DNA of 64,000 nt from assembly GCA_948567375.1 (NCBI GenBank), contig OX419757.1, positions 56,730,001 through 56,794,000 on the forward strand, in the 5' to 3' direction. This DNA comes from Lunularia cruciata (lineage: Eukaryota > Streptophyta > Marchantiopsida > Lunulariales > Lunulariaceae). A program made the position numbers and the translations under genes. Shown one piece after another: positions 1 to 10,751 of the stretch; position 1 is the stretch's first letter; the number at the start of each line of letters is the position of its first letter. A model generated the notes under the pieces. It was given only the letters and a program-made list of their open reading frames with translations. It searched no databases and had not been told where the DNA came from.

Positions 1-354
1 GTATCGATGTATTGGATTCTGTGTGAGGAATGGTTGTCAAAAGAAGAAAGTCAAGATCTTTGGATCCATCATTAACTATATCAACTGATGTAGTTAGAAG
101 AGAAAAGAGACAATGCAATGCAAACCACAAAAGAAGTTCAAGAACAGAGGAAAGTCAGGCACAATAAGCACATCAGGCCTGTTACTGTTCACAAAGGAGA
201 CTTGGTTTTGTTATATGACAATTGCCAAAAACTTTTTCCAAGCAAACTGCATTTGAGATGGATGGGCTCCTATCAAATACTTCATCTTGATGACAACGGG
301 CCCATTCAACTTGAAGACTTGGAGGGGTAACCATTTGCCACTTGAGTGAATGGG
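1..354 (+). pseudogene. pol: 3' end of B-type gag-pol (old element O1), left part
   Basis: This is the C-terminal tail of a Ty3/gypsy integrase. It aligns with 60931-61272 of the complete B element, including the shared stretches EEKRDNAMQTTKE and DLVLLYDNCQ. The readable part is 118-330. Stop codons lie before it, and the frame ends at a TAA where the relative reads on. The rest of the element is outside the window on the left. Its sequence stops abruptly at 354, where an antisense B LTR has inserted, and resumes at 11582. It is certainly retroelement coding DNA and is inactive here. Confidence 0.85.
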
Positions 355-967
355 TGTGACAACCCGGTAAATATCACTTTTGCGGTAATCAGGTAAGTAA
401 AGTTCGTTCCCGTAGAGATACGAGTCTGAAATTTCCAAATACAAAGTCAAAGTAACAATTGCAGTTCTTCCTAGTTGCTTCTTTAATCTCTCAGGTAGAA
501 ACTACACCTAGAAGAGAGTAATAAGCATTGACTCATAGTCTTGTCACAAATTAACACTCCATAATCACAACTCCATCAATTCTTTCCAAACAATCTTGAT
601 TGTGATGATTCAGGCTCTCTCAAAAATGGCACTTCACTGCAAAATGACTTTGCCTTAGAATTGTGTTCCACCCCTCCACTGAAGGCACAACTTCCTTGAT
701 AGAAATTGCTTCACGTCAACCTCGTACTGCACTCACAAATGCAGAATACTATTAACACTACAATTCCTCTTAGATCTGTCAAGGCATTGCTTTGATTGCA
801 CTTCACTCAAGATCAAACACACAGAATGAAGACCAAGGCTACAAAATCCAACACCTAACAAGCACACTGACTTGCACTTCAAAATTCTCCACACACTCAC
901 AAACATAGACACAAAGTTGATACTCGGAATCAAGCTTAAGCAATGAGCACTGCTTCACAGCATTTCG

Positions 968-3355
968 CACCCACTCTTCTCTAATGTCTCCAATGGTAAC
1001 TCCAAAGACATCTACACTCCTACTTCATCTACTTTGGGTTTGGCTCTAACATCCTTCCAAAGTTTATCTTTCTCCAATTTCACTAGATCTAATCTAATCG
1101 CGATATTGTCTTCGACTTCCAATATCTTCCTATCTACACAAGTTCTGAGACTAATCAACAGCGTGTTTAAATTGGTATCCTTCACCTGTCTCCTCCTTGT
1201 CTCTTGCACCAACAACTTCAACTCATGTAGCCTCATCTCTTCAATACGAATACTGGCCTTTGTACTCAACATCACATTCATCTTGATTACAATCTCCTTC
1301 AATGGCTCCAATCTCATCTTCCTTTCACGCTCTTGATCTGCAAGCCAATCTTCTCTGTACATTGCCAACTCTACCTCAAACTTGGCTTTCACGGTTTCTT
1401 TCTCCTTCTCCTTCTGCACAATCTTCTCCTCTTGATTACAAAGTAACTCTCGTAATCTCTCTTCTTCTCTATATCTCACTGTCAACTCCCGTTGCCACAA
1501 TTGCTTCTTCTCTTCTACACTCTCCATCACTCTATTGAGTTCTTGTTCCTTCTCTGCTACCCTTGCCATAGCATGGATAATTTCTAGTCTGGAATCAGCA
1601 AACTACTGCTTCAAGATTTTGTACTCTACTACTTGTCTCTCCCTTGCTATGTCACTCTTCTTCACAATTTCTTCTCAATACCTCGGTTCTCTCTTCAAGT
1701 CCTCAATAACTTGATTCTGTACTATTGCTTCCCCTTGCAGTACTTCCTTTCCTCCTTGCCTTGGGTTATGCTCTTCTTCAACTCCAAGTTCTCTTCTTCC
1801 AATCTTGCCAATACCTACAACATAGTCTTCACCTCCGGACATGTCGACTGCATCTCCTTCTTGTGCTCCAACTTCACCAACAACGGGCACACAATTTCTC
1901 ACAGGTACTCCACTCCATCACTTGCACCTACTTCCCTCTATGTAGACATCTCCTTCCTTACCTCTTCTTCTCTCGATACTTGCCTTCTTCTCTGTAGTCA
2001 TCGTATTAGAATAGATGCTTCACTCCCCAAGCTAGCATTTGCTTCTTCCTTTGCCTTACTCAGACCCGCTTCACACTTCGCTTTGCGTCTCGACCAAACT
2101 CCTCTCTGAATCATAAACTTCTTCTCCTCTGGGTTGGGTACCTTGTCCTCCAACTTCTCATTATTTTCTTGCTCGAGCTCCACCCAAACTTCTTCTTCTT
2201 CTTCAGCAGCAGGCACCGACGTCATCTCTCCACCTTCATCACTATTGCTACTCATATCTCCACTTTGCAGCGTGAGCTCTGGTTTCTCCTTGTGTTCCAA
2301 GTCTTTGGACTTGCACTCGGCTTTGCCTTCTGAGTCTTCTTCTAATGATGCAATCACCACTATGCCTCTCCTTGGGTTTCCTCTCCTGGCTTTCCGAGGT
2401 CTTGTCTGATCTTCGGCTTCTCCTTGCCGACTACGCTTCTTCAACTTCGGAGTACTCACTTCTATTTCCACACTCTTGCCCGTCTTCACGTAGTACTCAT
2501 CGTGCTTCATTTGAAGAATGTATTGCTGCTCCTCCGCGTCAACTTCTCTTCTCAAGTCAGGATGGAAGTGAGACACCATTCTATTGCGCTCTGCCAAATT
2601 GAGCAAATTCAACCCGAGGTAGAAATGTGCTGCAAACGGCATGATGTAGTGTGGAGGCAACTTATCCCGCAAATTTCACACCATCTATCTCGTCCTCCCA
2701 TGGAAGCACCTTGCCCAATTGATAGGTTCTCTTGCCAACATCTTATGGAAGAACACCGCTTGGTGTTTCATCACATAAGTCGTTCTCTCCGGCTTCAAGA
2801 TTGCCATGAGAGCACTCACAATTCCTCTCTTCACTAGATCTTTGTAACTCTCAACCTTATACCCATTCTTTGTTCTCTTCAAAGAGAAAGCATCCCTCAC
2901 TTCTTGGGTTTCTTTTGCTACTTCTCCCTTCCCCAAGAATGTGGCACCTTGCTCCGTGCTTGCTCTCTTTCTAGCACTAATCTCCAATCCGACTCTGTCT
3001 AGCAAGCCGGATTTCTCTTTTCCACTCTTCCTCAAGGCCATCAAGACACTTACTCTAGATTATCTCCGTCATGAAACCTGGAAAACTCACATTCCAATTC
3101 CACGCCAAGAAGGTGATCCAAAGTCGGCTCAAGGCTTCAATTCTTGCAATCACATCTAACCTCCAAATTGCATGAGTTTCTCATTGCAAATTTGGAGTTC
3201 TTCTTTCCTCCTCCCATCTCTCCTTATTTCTCACTGTCTCTTGGTTTCACTCTCTCTAATTCTCCTCTACACACTAGCGCATCTTCAGCTCTACTTATCT
3301 TCCCACGATCACCTATAGCATGACTTCTCAATGGTGAAGGAAAATTGCTCGACAT
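968..3355 (-). pseudogene. LTR-internal coiled-coil ORF, copy 1
   Basis: Antisense copy of the long ORF found inside every B LTR. It starts at ATG 3355, exactly 27 nt after a TATAAAAA box (start at 3382 on the minus strand). Readable blocks are 2685-3044 (conserved globular part with AVFFHKM and EPINWARCF), 1998-2672 (basic then acidic middle) and 1012-1569 (coiled coil rich in E, K and R). Several stop codons and frame changes separate them. The acidic C-terminal tail is lost in the deletion near 970. I do not recognise a named family with certainty. It is a decayed copy of the gene described at 43139 and 52827. Confidence 0.7.
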
Positions 3356-3634
3356 TGCTTCGTCATTAGCCCAATTTTTATAGAGTTGCGCCTTCTTTGT
3401 CTATCTTCAATTTGAGTTTCTACCAAGAAATCACACCTCTTGCATGCGTCTGTCATTGTCAATTGTACTTCACGTGTATGGGCCGCCGGTTTTGAACAAT
3501 CCCTTCTTGAATTTCTCACCCCAAAGAAAGCTTGTTACACTGTCTTTGCCTCGGGTTGAGCTCCCCCAATACAAAGACTCCATACTTCGGGTTGTATGCT
3601 GACAGGGCAAGTCCGAGTACTTTGCCTTATGACC

Positions 3635-4324
3635 TGTGAGCCGGCCTGTCTCTCACTCAGGATGAACCTCTGATGGCTATTATGGTAGCGCACCATGGAC
3701 TAAGAAGGCAAGGAACCCCAACTCCATCATACTCCTCCAAGGCTAACACTCCAAGACTCAAGACATTGCTCACTAGAGAACTCAATGAGAGAGATAGTTG
3801 CAAATGAAAGGATGATGAGTACCTCCTCACCCCTTGTTTATATACTTGTGAAATAGTTACGTACCAAAGTTACTAATTACCGTAGTAACTCAAGTTACTA
3901 CACTAAAAGTCAAGTCAAGTCAAAAAGTAGAAAGGAATATCCATTCACATGGGCATATTCCCCTAAGCATGTGGTCTTATCTTGACCCAACCACTGAGTC
4001 AAGGATTCCTTCACATGGGCTATCCTTGGACTAAAGAAGAATCCAAAACAAAAAGGCTTGCGGGCACAAGAGTTCTCAACTCTTTCCTCAAAGCCAAACA
4101 CCTAGGAATAATACCAAGTCAACACACTAAAATCCAAAATAGTGGTGCTCATCTTTTCTACCTCCTCTAAAGTAAGGTCCCATCTATCTTAGCTATGACT
4201 AACTTTAGCTAACCATGACTAATATAGAACCATCCTTTATCTCTATATAAATAATATCTCTTAAGTACTTGTAATACCAAGCTAAATATCACAATACCAC
4301 ACACATGCACAAATGGGTGCTACA
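3635..4324 (-). repeat. A1 3' LTR
   Basis: Starts TGTGAGCCGG and ends GGGTGCTACA in plus orientation, which reads TGTAGCACCC...GGCTCACA in the sense of the element. It is 690 bp, the same length as the partner LTR at 10752. A single substitution (GTTACA to GCTACA) marks its end. Confidence 0.95.
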
Positions 4325-4333
4325 TTTACCCCC
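4325..4333 (-). other. A1 polypurine tract
   Basis: Read on the minus strand, GGGGGTAAA lies directly before the 3' LTR. This is where the plus-strand primer of a gypsy element is expected. The same run abuts the A2 3' LTR at 34763. Confidence 0.7.
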
Positions 4334-4339
4334 GGACTA

Positions 4340-5227
4340 AGTTTTCACTTTGTCCTCAAAGTGAAGGTCTCTCTACCTTCTATGGTACATCTTCAACTTA
4401 TCATGGTTAATCCTATCAAAGTGTCTTCTTCCCAACTCCTTGAGATCATAGGTGTAATTGCCCCACACCTTCTCTACTATGAAAGGTCCAAAGTACTTAG
4501 GCAAAAACTTCTTTTGCACTCTCTTGAATCAAATGGAATCAAACAACATTACCCAATCACCTTTTTGAAAGGCTCCACCTTCTTCTTGCCTTGCCTCTTG
4601 TCATAGCTCTCCTTTTGTTTCCTTTGGGCTTGCTCCACTCGAACCATAGCAACTGCTCTTGCCTCTTCCAACTCCATGAGTTGATCCTTCCTTGACTTCT
4701 CTGCATCACTTCCTTGTGCTTTCTTCAATCTCCTATGAATGCTTTGGAAGGTAAGAAGATCAAAGTGAATAGGTAAGGTAGACTCAATACCATACACCAA
4801 TTGGAATGGAGAATATCCGGTGGAAGTCTTCATGGTTGTCCTATACTCCCACAAACCTGCATGAATCCTCTTGTCCCAATGATGTTTAGCCCCCTCCATT
4901 TCTGCATCTTTGGCCAACATCATGCACAAGGTCTGATTGGTTCTCTCTGCCAAGCCATTGGAATTTGGCTTATAAGATGTAGTTACTCTATGCGTGATAG
5001 AGAAATGTCGTAGCATGGCTGTAGTAATGCTTCCTGTAAACTCTCCTCCTCTATTAGAAACCAACTCCAAAAGGCATCCAAACCTAGTGATAATGCGTTC
5101 ATAAAGAAATCTACCCACTTCAACTTCATTCTTGTCCCTCAATCCACTTGGTAAGGTAATCAGTAACTACCACAATGTACCAATTGTTCCTTGGGGTTCT
5201 ATTGAGAGGACCTACAAAATCAATTCC
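4340..5227 (-). pseudogene. pol: A1 integrase core and C-terminal part
   Basis: Continuation of the A1 pol gene after a TGG-to-TGA stop at 5228. The readable part, 4549-5142 (197 aa), holds the integrase second catalytic region (LVSNRGGEF, where other integrases have SDxGxxF) and the catalytic Glu region (NSNGLAERTNQT). It continues as a Lys/Glu-rich C-terminal part. A deletion of about 10 bp near 5143 (compare A2 at 35582-35600) shifts the frame, and a second break near 4549 separates the last 70 residues. No chromodomain is visible. The gene encoded the DNA-joining enzyme of the element and is inactive in this copy. Confidence 0.85.
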
Positions 5228-7408
5228 TCACTTCTCAAAAGGTCCTAGCAATGGAATTGATCTAAGTGGTGGAGTGGATGTAGACTTTCTAGCAAAAGCT
5301 TGACAAACATGATAAGTTTTGCAATAATCAAGACAATCCTTGAAAATCCCTCTCCAATGGTAACTTGCATCTAGAATCTTGAAAGCAGTCACCTTTCCTG
5401 CAAAGTGTCCTCCACATACTAAACCTTCATGAAACTCCTTTATGAGTAGGATAGACTCTTCCTTACCCACTGCTCTTTGAAGTAGACCATCTACTCCTTG
5501 GTACGAAAGAATATCCTCCACCATTGTGTAAGGTCTAGATCTTGCTGCAAGGGCCTTCCTCTCCCTAGCATGCATCCCTTCTGGATAGTTACCTCTTGTC
5601 ACAAAATCCACAATCTCCTTGTACTCCATTGGAACCTCTTGAGTGACTGAGATTGTCATGAGCTCCTCATCCGGGAAGGAATCATCCACTGGCTCATCTC
5701 CATCATGATCATAGGCTCTAGATAATAAATCAGCATTTGCATGTTTCTTTCCTGGCCTATCTTCAATGGTGTACTCATACTCAGACAAGAGTATCATCCA
5801 CCTTGCTAGTCTCCCTTCAACATTAGGCTTGTTGAAGATGTACTTCAAAGCCTTGTGATCCGTGACAATGGTGGCTTTCCCTCCAATCAAGTAGTGTCTA
5901 AACTTCTTGAGACCAAAGATCACTGCCAACCCTTCTCTCTCCGTGACAGAGTAGTTCTTCTCTGCTGAAACCATCTGCCTACTAGCATAAGCTATTGGAT
6001 GATCATGCCCATCTTGGTCTAATTGACTAAGAGTGCATCCTATAGCTACATTAGAAGCATCAGTGTAGAGGATGAAAGGCTTACTCCAATCAGGTTTAGC
6101 AAGAATTGGAGCTACAACAAGGGATTGCTTGAGCTCCTCAAAAGCTTTGAGAGCCTCCTTGTCTTCCAAAATCACCATGTAATCTACACCCTTCTTCATG
6201 TAGATGGTCAATGCATAAGCCTTGTTGGAAAATGAGAAGATGAACCTCCTATAGTACCCAACCATTCCCAAGAATTGGCGTAACTTTGTCAAGCTTGAAG
6301 GGAATGGAAGGTTTGAGATTTTCCTCACCTTCTCAAGATCAACTGCTATTCCATCCTTGGAGATGATGTGCCCCAAAAGTAAACCTTCTTCACATCCAAA
6401 AATGCACTTCTCTGGGTTGAGTGATGCATTTGCCTCATCCAAGCGTTGCAAGACTTTGATTAGGTGCTCAAAGTGCTCCTCCTTGCTCCCATAGACACAA
6501 AAGTCATCAATGAAATCTCTCACAAATTTCCCAATGAAAGGTTCAAATACCTTGTTCATGAACCATTGGAATGTGGCTGGAGCATTGCAAAGCCCAAAAG
6601 GCATGACCTTGAAAGCATAAGTTCCCCAAGGTGTGGTGAATGTGGTGAGTTGTTGATGCTCTGGTGCAATCTTGATTTGGTTATATCCACTATAACCATC
6701 TCCAAAACTGTACCTGTCATGACCTACAACCTCCTCCAAGATCTCATCAATGAATGGCAATGGGTAGTAGTCCTTCTTAGCAACAGCATTGAGCTTCTTG
6801 TAATCCACACATACCCGAAGCTTGCCATTCTTTTTCTTCACAATGACAATTGGAGACACCCACTCTGAATTCTCCACCTCAAAGATAAATCCAGCCTCTT
6901 TGAGCTTATCAATCTCCTCCTTCACAACCAAAGATATTGGTGGGCTAATGCGACGTTGCTTTTGGCGGATTGGTCTTGCATGTGACTCCACCTCTATCTT
7001 GTGCTCCTCCAAGGTGACTTCCTTCAAATCCTTGTAACTAAAAGCAAACACATGGATGAACTTGCGGAAAATCTCCTCAAATCTCACCTTCTCCTCCTTG
7101 GTAACATTTGGGCCATACTTGAGGGTAGATAACCTTCTCTCTACCTCCTCAAGTGTCAATGGTGATTTATCTGGGTCCTTCAAAACCTCTGGCTTAGGTG
7201 CAAAATCCATAGCACACAAAGGATACACATCTGAATTAGATTCAAATTCATCCTCCTCCATGGAAGTCTCCTCTTCCATGCTTGTGTCCACACCTGAAGC
7301 TCCTTCTTCAGAATCTGATTCCCAATAATCAGAAGATGGGGTATTTGAATGTGAAGTGTTGGTGGTGTTAGTCACAGGGAACAGTGACTCTATGGTTTGA
7401 TGGCCCAA
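5228..7408 (-). CDS. pol: A1 pol: reverse transcriptase, RNase H, integrase zinc domain
   Basis: Open for 726 codons. Residues 1-90 are an acidic linker after the protease. Residues about 165-345 are the reverse transcriptase, with the first catalytic Asp near 237 (DGYSGYNQ), MPFGLCNAPATF near 269 and the FIDDF active site at 299-303. RNase H runs from about 445, with TDASN and TDHKAL. The integrase HHCC zinc domain lies near 660-705 (HEGLVCGGH, then CKTYHVC). It overlaps the gag-protease frame by 41 bases in another frame. In A2 the two are continuous, so a 1-base insertion near 7390 in A1 explains the split, not programmed shifting. The frame ends at a TGA replacing Trp in the motif GPFEKWGIDF. 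Confidence 0.93.
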   Translation of the reverse strand: MGHQTIESLFPVTNTTNTSHSNTPSSDYWESDSEEGASGVDTSMEEETSMEEDEFESNSDVYPLCAMDFAPKPEVLKDPDKSPLTLEEVERRLSTLKYGPNVTKEEKVRFEEIFRKFIHVFAFSYKDLKEVTLEEHKIEVESHARPIRQKQRRISPPISLVVKEEIDKLKEAGFIFEVENSEWVSPIVIVKKKNGKLRVCVDYKKLNAVAKKDYYPLPFIDEILEEVVGHDRYSFGDGYSGYNQIKIAPEHQQLTTFTTPWGTYAFKVMPFGLCNAPATFQWFMNKVFEPFIGKFVRDFIDDFCVYGSKEEHFEHLIKVLQRLDEANASLNPEKCIFGCEEGLLLGHIISKDGIAVDLEKVRKISNLPFPSSLTKLRQFLGMVGYYRRFIFSFSNKAYALTIYMKKGVDYMVILEDKEALKAFEELKQSLVVAPILAKPDWSKPFILYTDASNVAIGCTLSQLDQDGHDHPIAYASRQMVSAEKNYSVTEREGLAVIFGLKKFRHYLIGGKATIVTDHKALKYIFNKPNVEGRLARWMILLSEYEYTIEDRPGKKHANADLLSRAYDHDGDEPVDDSFPDEELMTISVTQEVPMEYKEIVDFVTRGNYPEGMHARERKALAARSRPYTMVEDILSYQGVDGLLQRAVGKEESILLIKEFHEGLVCGGHFAGKVTAFKILDASYHWRGIFKDCLDYCKTYHVCQAFARKSTSTPPLRSIPLLGPFEK

Positions 7409-9185
7409 TCCTCAAGTACCCTTTGTGCCATCGATCAGTTGTGCGTGCTACTCTCAACCATGGCCTCCCAAGAAGTAAGTCATAGCTTGAATCCTTCAAG
7501 ACTTGGAAAGTCATGAGATTTTGAACTCCCATAATTGAAACTACCACTTTATCCATCACCCTTACTGGTCGAACTTGTTGCTTGTTTGCCATGCTCACCA
7601 CAAATGTTGAAGGTCTTGAGGGTATCATACCCAACTTCTTCATCAACCTTTCTGACATGGCATTCACTGCTGATCCTCCACCAACCAATGCATCCTTGAT
7701 GTTGTGACCATTCACTCTCACATCAATCTTGGAGGCATATTCACAAGCCTCCCATGGTGGTGGCTTGGCATCCACCACCCCCATTGATACTGGAACTTTT
7801 GCCTTCTTCTTCTTCTTGCTCCTTGTAGAACTCAAACCACCTCTAAGCTCCTTTCTCAAGGTAGGGTTCAAAGCAATTAATTGGCCCACTGTGATGTTAG
7901 CCTTGTGACTACCAACATCCTCCAACACATTGTAGTTCCATTGTTGCTTTGAGATCAAGAAGTCCTCCATCCCCAACTTCTTCCTTGAAGTCTTTGTTGT
8001 TGATGGTGTTGAGGTGCGAGTGCTCCTAGTAGACATAGGAGTATCCTTGCTTGAAGTAAATCCTTGAGAAGAGTGAACATCCTCTTCAAAACGAGCTCTC
8101 TTCTTCTCTTGTGCCAAAAGCTCCAAATTAAGACCCTTGGAGTTTGAGCACTCTCCCTTCTCATACTTGCTCTCAACCACATCTATGGATGCTATCCCCT
8201 TACCTTTGTTGGGATTAGGAGCCACTTGGGTTTCACTACCTCCCTCTTTCCCTCTATTGGCTCCCTCATAACCCCTTCCTCCATGGTAAGTGGAATTTGG
8301 GCAATTCCTTTGGATATGGCCTCTTCCTCCATAACCAAAAAAATTTCTATCATTGAAATTGTTGGCTGGTTGGCCTCCTCTATATGGATAGTTTCCATAA
8401 CTCCTAGGCCCTTTCCCTACATTCTGATCCACCTCTCTCTTCTCCCATAGTTGCACCACATTGATCTTGAGATCCGCAAGTTGTTCTGTGATGGTTTGGA
8501 GTGAATCTTTTGGTGGAGGTGCAAGAACTGGAGCAACTACTACTTGTGGTGCAACCCTTGTCACCAAAGTATCAGAAGTTCCACCATACTTGTAGCCTTG
8601 AGGAGGATGCACAACCTCCTTCACCACCAAATCACTCTCATCCCCTTCCAAACTCTCCTCCATACGAATTGCGATCTTGATAGCTTCAACCTTGGAAGAA
8701 GGTTTCTCATATCTCACCTTGCTTCTAATTTGTGGTCTCAATCCTCCCACAAAATTCTTGGTGAGCATGGCCCCTATGCCAATCATTGTAGTCTCCACAT
8801 CATCCCCACCCTTCCTCAACATTATGCAAAATCTGGACTCCAACTTTTCCACTCTTTCCACATAGACTCTCACTTTCTCTCCATCTCCTTGCTTGAGAAA
8901 TGTAACCTCACTCATCAATCTCTCATAACTCTCATCAGGAAGAAAGTTCTCAATGAGTGCTGAAGTCAAAGTCTCCCAAGACTCCTCTTCCCCCTCTCTC
9001 CTCTCTCTCTTTTGGTATTCTGACTCATACCATGTAAGTGCTGCATCCTCAAAGAAATTTGGTAATAATGAGGCCCACTCATTCTTCCTCCTCTCATTGT
9101 TTCCTATGCAAGCTCTCTTGAAGTCTCTCACAAAGGCCTCCACATCTTCTCCATCCTTGCCAAAGAAAACTGGAAGTTTTCCCAT
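7368..9185 (-). CDS. gag: A1 gag and aspartic protease
   Basis: Open for 605 codons from ATG 9185. The first 230 residues are a retrotransposon gag domain (capsid-like; key stretches AALTWYESEY and FLKQGDGEKVRVY). A glutamine- and glycine-rich zinc-knuckle region follows, in which the first two cysteines are lost (FFGYGGRGH...C; A2 keeps CFGCGGRGHIQRNC). A Ser/Thr/Lys-rich linker comes next, then the protease region. The protease motif reads VGGGSAVN where A2 has VDGGSAVN, so the catalytic Asp is replaced by Gly. Although long and open, the protein would therefore lack both a working nucleic-acid knuckle and protease activity. It is the first half of what was one gag-pol frame. Confidence 0.92.
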   Translation of the reverse strand: MGKLPVFFGKDGEDVEAFVRDFKRACIGNNERRKNEWASLLPNFFEDAALTWYESEYQKRERREGEEESWETLTSALIENFLPDESYERLMSEVTFLKQGDGEKVRVYVERVEKLESRFCIMLRKGGDDVETTMIGIGAMLTKNFVGGLRPQIRSKVRYEKPSSKVEAIKIAIRMEESLEGDESDLVVKEVVHPPQGYKYGGTSDTLVTRVAPQVVVAPVLAPPPKDSLQTITEQLADLKINVVQLWEKREVDQNVGKGPRSYGNYPYRGGQPANNFNDRNFFGYGGRGHIQRNCPNSTYHGGRGYEGANRGKEGGSETQVAPNPNKGKGIASIDVVESKYEKGECSNSKGLNLELLAQEKKRARFEEDVHSSQGFTSSKDTPMSTRSTRTSTPSTTKTSRKKLGMEDFLISKQQWNYNVLEDVGSHKANITVGQLIALNPTLRKELRGGLSSTRSKKKKKAKVPVSMGVVDAKPPPWEACEYASKIDVRVNGHNIKDALVGGGSAVNAMSERLMKKLGMIPSRPSTFVVSMANKQQVRPVRVMDKVVVSIMGVQNLMTFQVLKDSSYDLLLGRPWLRVARTTDRWHKGYLRIGPSNHRVTVPCD

Positions 9186-9419
9186 CTTAACCCCTCACTA
9201 TCTTTCTTTTCTTTCAAAATTTTTTTTTCTTTTTTTTTCTCTCACTCTATTACTAATAGAGTATATACATGACTAACACCATCTGAGAATAATCCACTCT
9301 AGGGAAAACAAAAGGTTCAGGTTGCTCTAAGATTTCTATAGCAACATCAAATCCTAGAGTGCATATTAATCTAACTCTCATGGATAGTTTATCCATAAGT
9401 TGAAAGATTATCTCCATCA

Positions 9420-9893
9420 CTAATCTTGAGAACTAGCTGATGAAGGTGGTAGTATTTCTGTAGCTGTACTAAGACTCTCTCCAAGATCCTTCACCAAAGT
9501 TTCCAAAAGTGCTTTTACTCCACTACACTCATGTCCTTTTGGAAGTCCTTCAACTCCACAAACCTCACACAACTCCTTGGTCTTAGATCTTCTCCCTCCC
9601 AATCTTGGTGAAGAAGGTCCAACATGCAAACCCAAGTCAAGTAAGCCTCTCCTTTCCCTCAATCTCTTGCTCTCAAAGGTCAATGGACATGAACTTGACT
9701 TATGTCCCTTCTCTCCACATAGAAAGCACTTAGACTCACTCTTTCCTCCAAGTATTGTAGGTTTTTGGATCCTCTCAATACTCTCTTCAAATTCTATTGT
9801 AAACTCTCTTTTCCTCAAATCAACCCCTACAATCACCTCAAACCCTTGGGGAACCTTGCATAATCTCAATTTCCACTCTTGATGACCCTCCAT
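9420..9893 (-). CDS. ORF0: small zinc-knuckle protein upstream of gag in family A
   Basis: Open for 157 codons from ATG 9893. It lies on the element's sense strand between the primer-binding site and gag, ending 235 bases before the gag ATG. It holds one classic knuckle, CFLCGEKGHKSSSC (C-x2-C-x4-H-x4-C), and a second Cys/His cluster, CEVCGVEGLPKGHEC. The tail is Ser-rich. The part before the knuckle (EFTIEFEESIERIQKP) resembles the stretch preceding zinc knuckles in plant LINE ORF1-like (DUF4283 type) proteins; that link is inference. A2 (39858-40345) and the fragment at 19006-19201 carry the same ORF, so it is a stable part of the family. The function is unknown; nucleic-acid binding is likely. 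Confidence 0.7.
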   Translation of the reverse strand: MEGHQEWKLRLCKVPQGFEVIVGVDLRKREFTIEFEESIERIQKPTILGGKSESKCFLCGEKGHKSSSCPLTFESKRLRERRGLLDLGLHVGPSSPRLGGRRSKTKELCEVCGVEGLPKGHECSGVKALLETLVKDLGESLSTATEILPPSSASSQD

Positions 9894-10729
9894 GTTCCCA
9901 AGATGAATCTAAACACTCAAACATGCTTTTTGTTGATCTCAAACTTCTCATGCATGAGATCTCCACTCTGCAGAATTGACCCTTCCTCACAATGTCACTC
10001 AAATCTCCCAACCAATATGTCAGAGTCCTCTGAAATTTTGCACACTTGATAACAGCTCCAGGGCGTCCGTCCTTGCAAAATTTCAGATCTTTTCATCAAG
10101 CCATTTGGCCTAGAAACCTTTCTATTCAGCACCCATATTTCAGATTTGGTCTGAAAACCACCCCCCTCACTTCAAAAATTTATTTCTCCTTGCGCAAGAA
10201 CGATCTCTCTCTAGTTTTTGTGGCAACCGGTAGGATACAATGCATTAAATTTTCTCGGAAACTTTCAGGACAATTCACTAAAAATTGAAGAAATGGCAGA
10301 CTCTGTACAATTTTCCAGAGAGCATGCAGTTGCGGGAGCACTTTACCCTATCAACTTTCAAAAATTCTAGCCCAGTGCGCATAGAAGCTCTCACAATAAT
10401 TTCAAGTGTGCTAACTGAAAGATAACCCAAGCTATCATGTGGAGAATCTCAAGTCCAGATCTCAAACTTGATATTTTGCCCAAAATCACCTTAATCCCCA
10501 AAATCTGCAATCCACCTCACACAATCTCTCCAATTCCTCTCATGTGTACAAGATGTACAAAATCACCTCAAAGACATCATAATGAATTACAGGGTATACA
10601 AATGGATCTTGGTTCTCTAACATAAGTTCAGCCCTCTCCTCTCCTAATGTTCTCTCCAAGTGAGCTCTCATAGCCTCCTTCTGCCTAATGTAAAATTGAA
10701 CGCGGAACATTATCTTGCCTTCTAGAGAG
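9894..10729 (-). other. A1 untranslated leader
   Basis: AT-rich stretch between the primer-binding site and ORF0. No ORF that continues into ORF0 or gag is seen. It is well conserved with 40346-41180 in A2 and recognisable in the fragment 19200-20005. It presumably carries packaging or translation signals, but no motif can be named. Confidence 0.6.
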
Positions 10730-10747
10730 GTCCCGGCAACGGAACCA
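10730..10747 (-). other. A1 primer-binding site (tRNA-Asp type)
   Basis: On the minus strand TGGTTCCGTTGCCGGGAC lies 4 bases (TTTT) after the 5' LTR. It matches the complement of the plant tRNA-Asp 3' end (TGGCGCCGTTGCCGGGGA, from family knowledge) at 14 of 18 positions. Confidence 0.75.
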
Positions 10748-10751
10748 AAAA

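Noticed and set aside
1633-2109. Open frames on the plus strand with many Ser/Leu/Cys residues (also 24942-25618 and 53786-54277 minus)
   Set aside because: They are antisense shadows of the E/K-rich coiled-coil ORF of the B LTR; the complement of GAA/AAG/GAG codons yields Ser/Leu/Phe-rich frames.
7368-7408. Overlapping gag and pol frames in A1 as a programmed frameshift
   Set aside because: A2 has no frame change at the same place; A1 has one extra base there.
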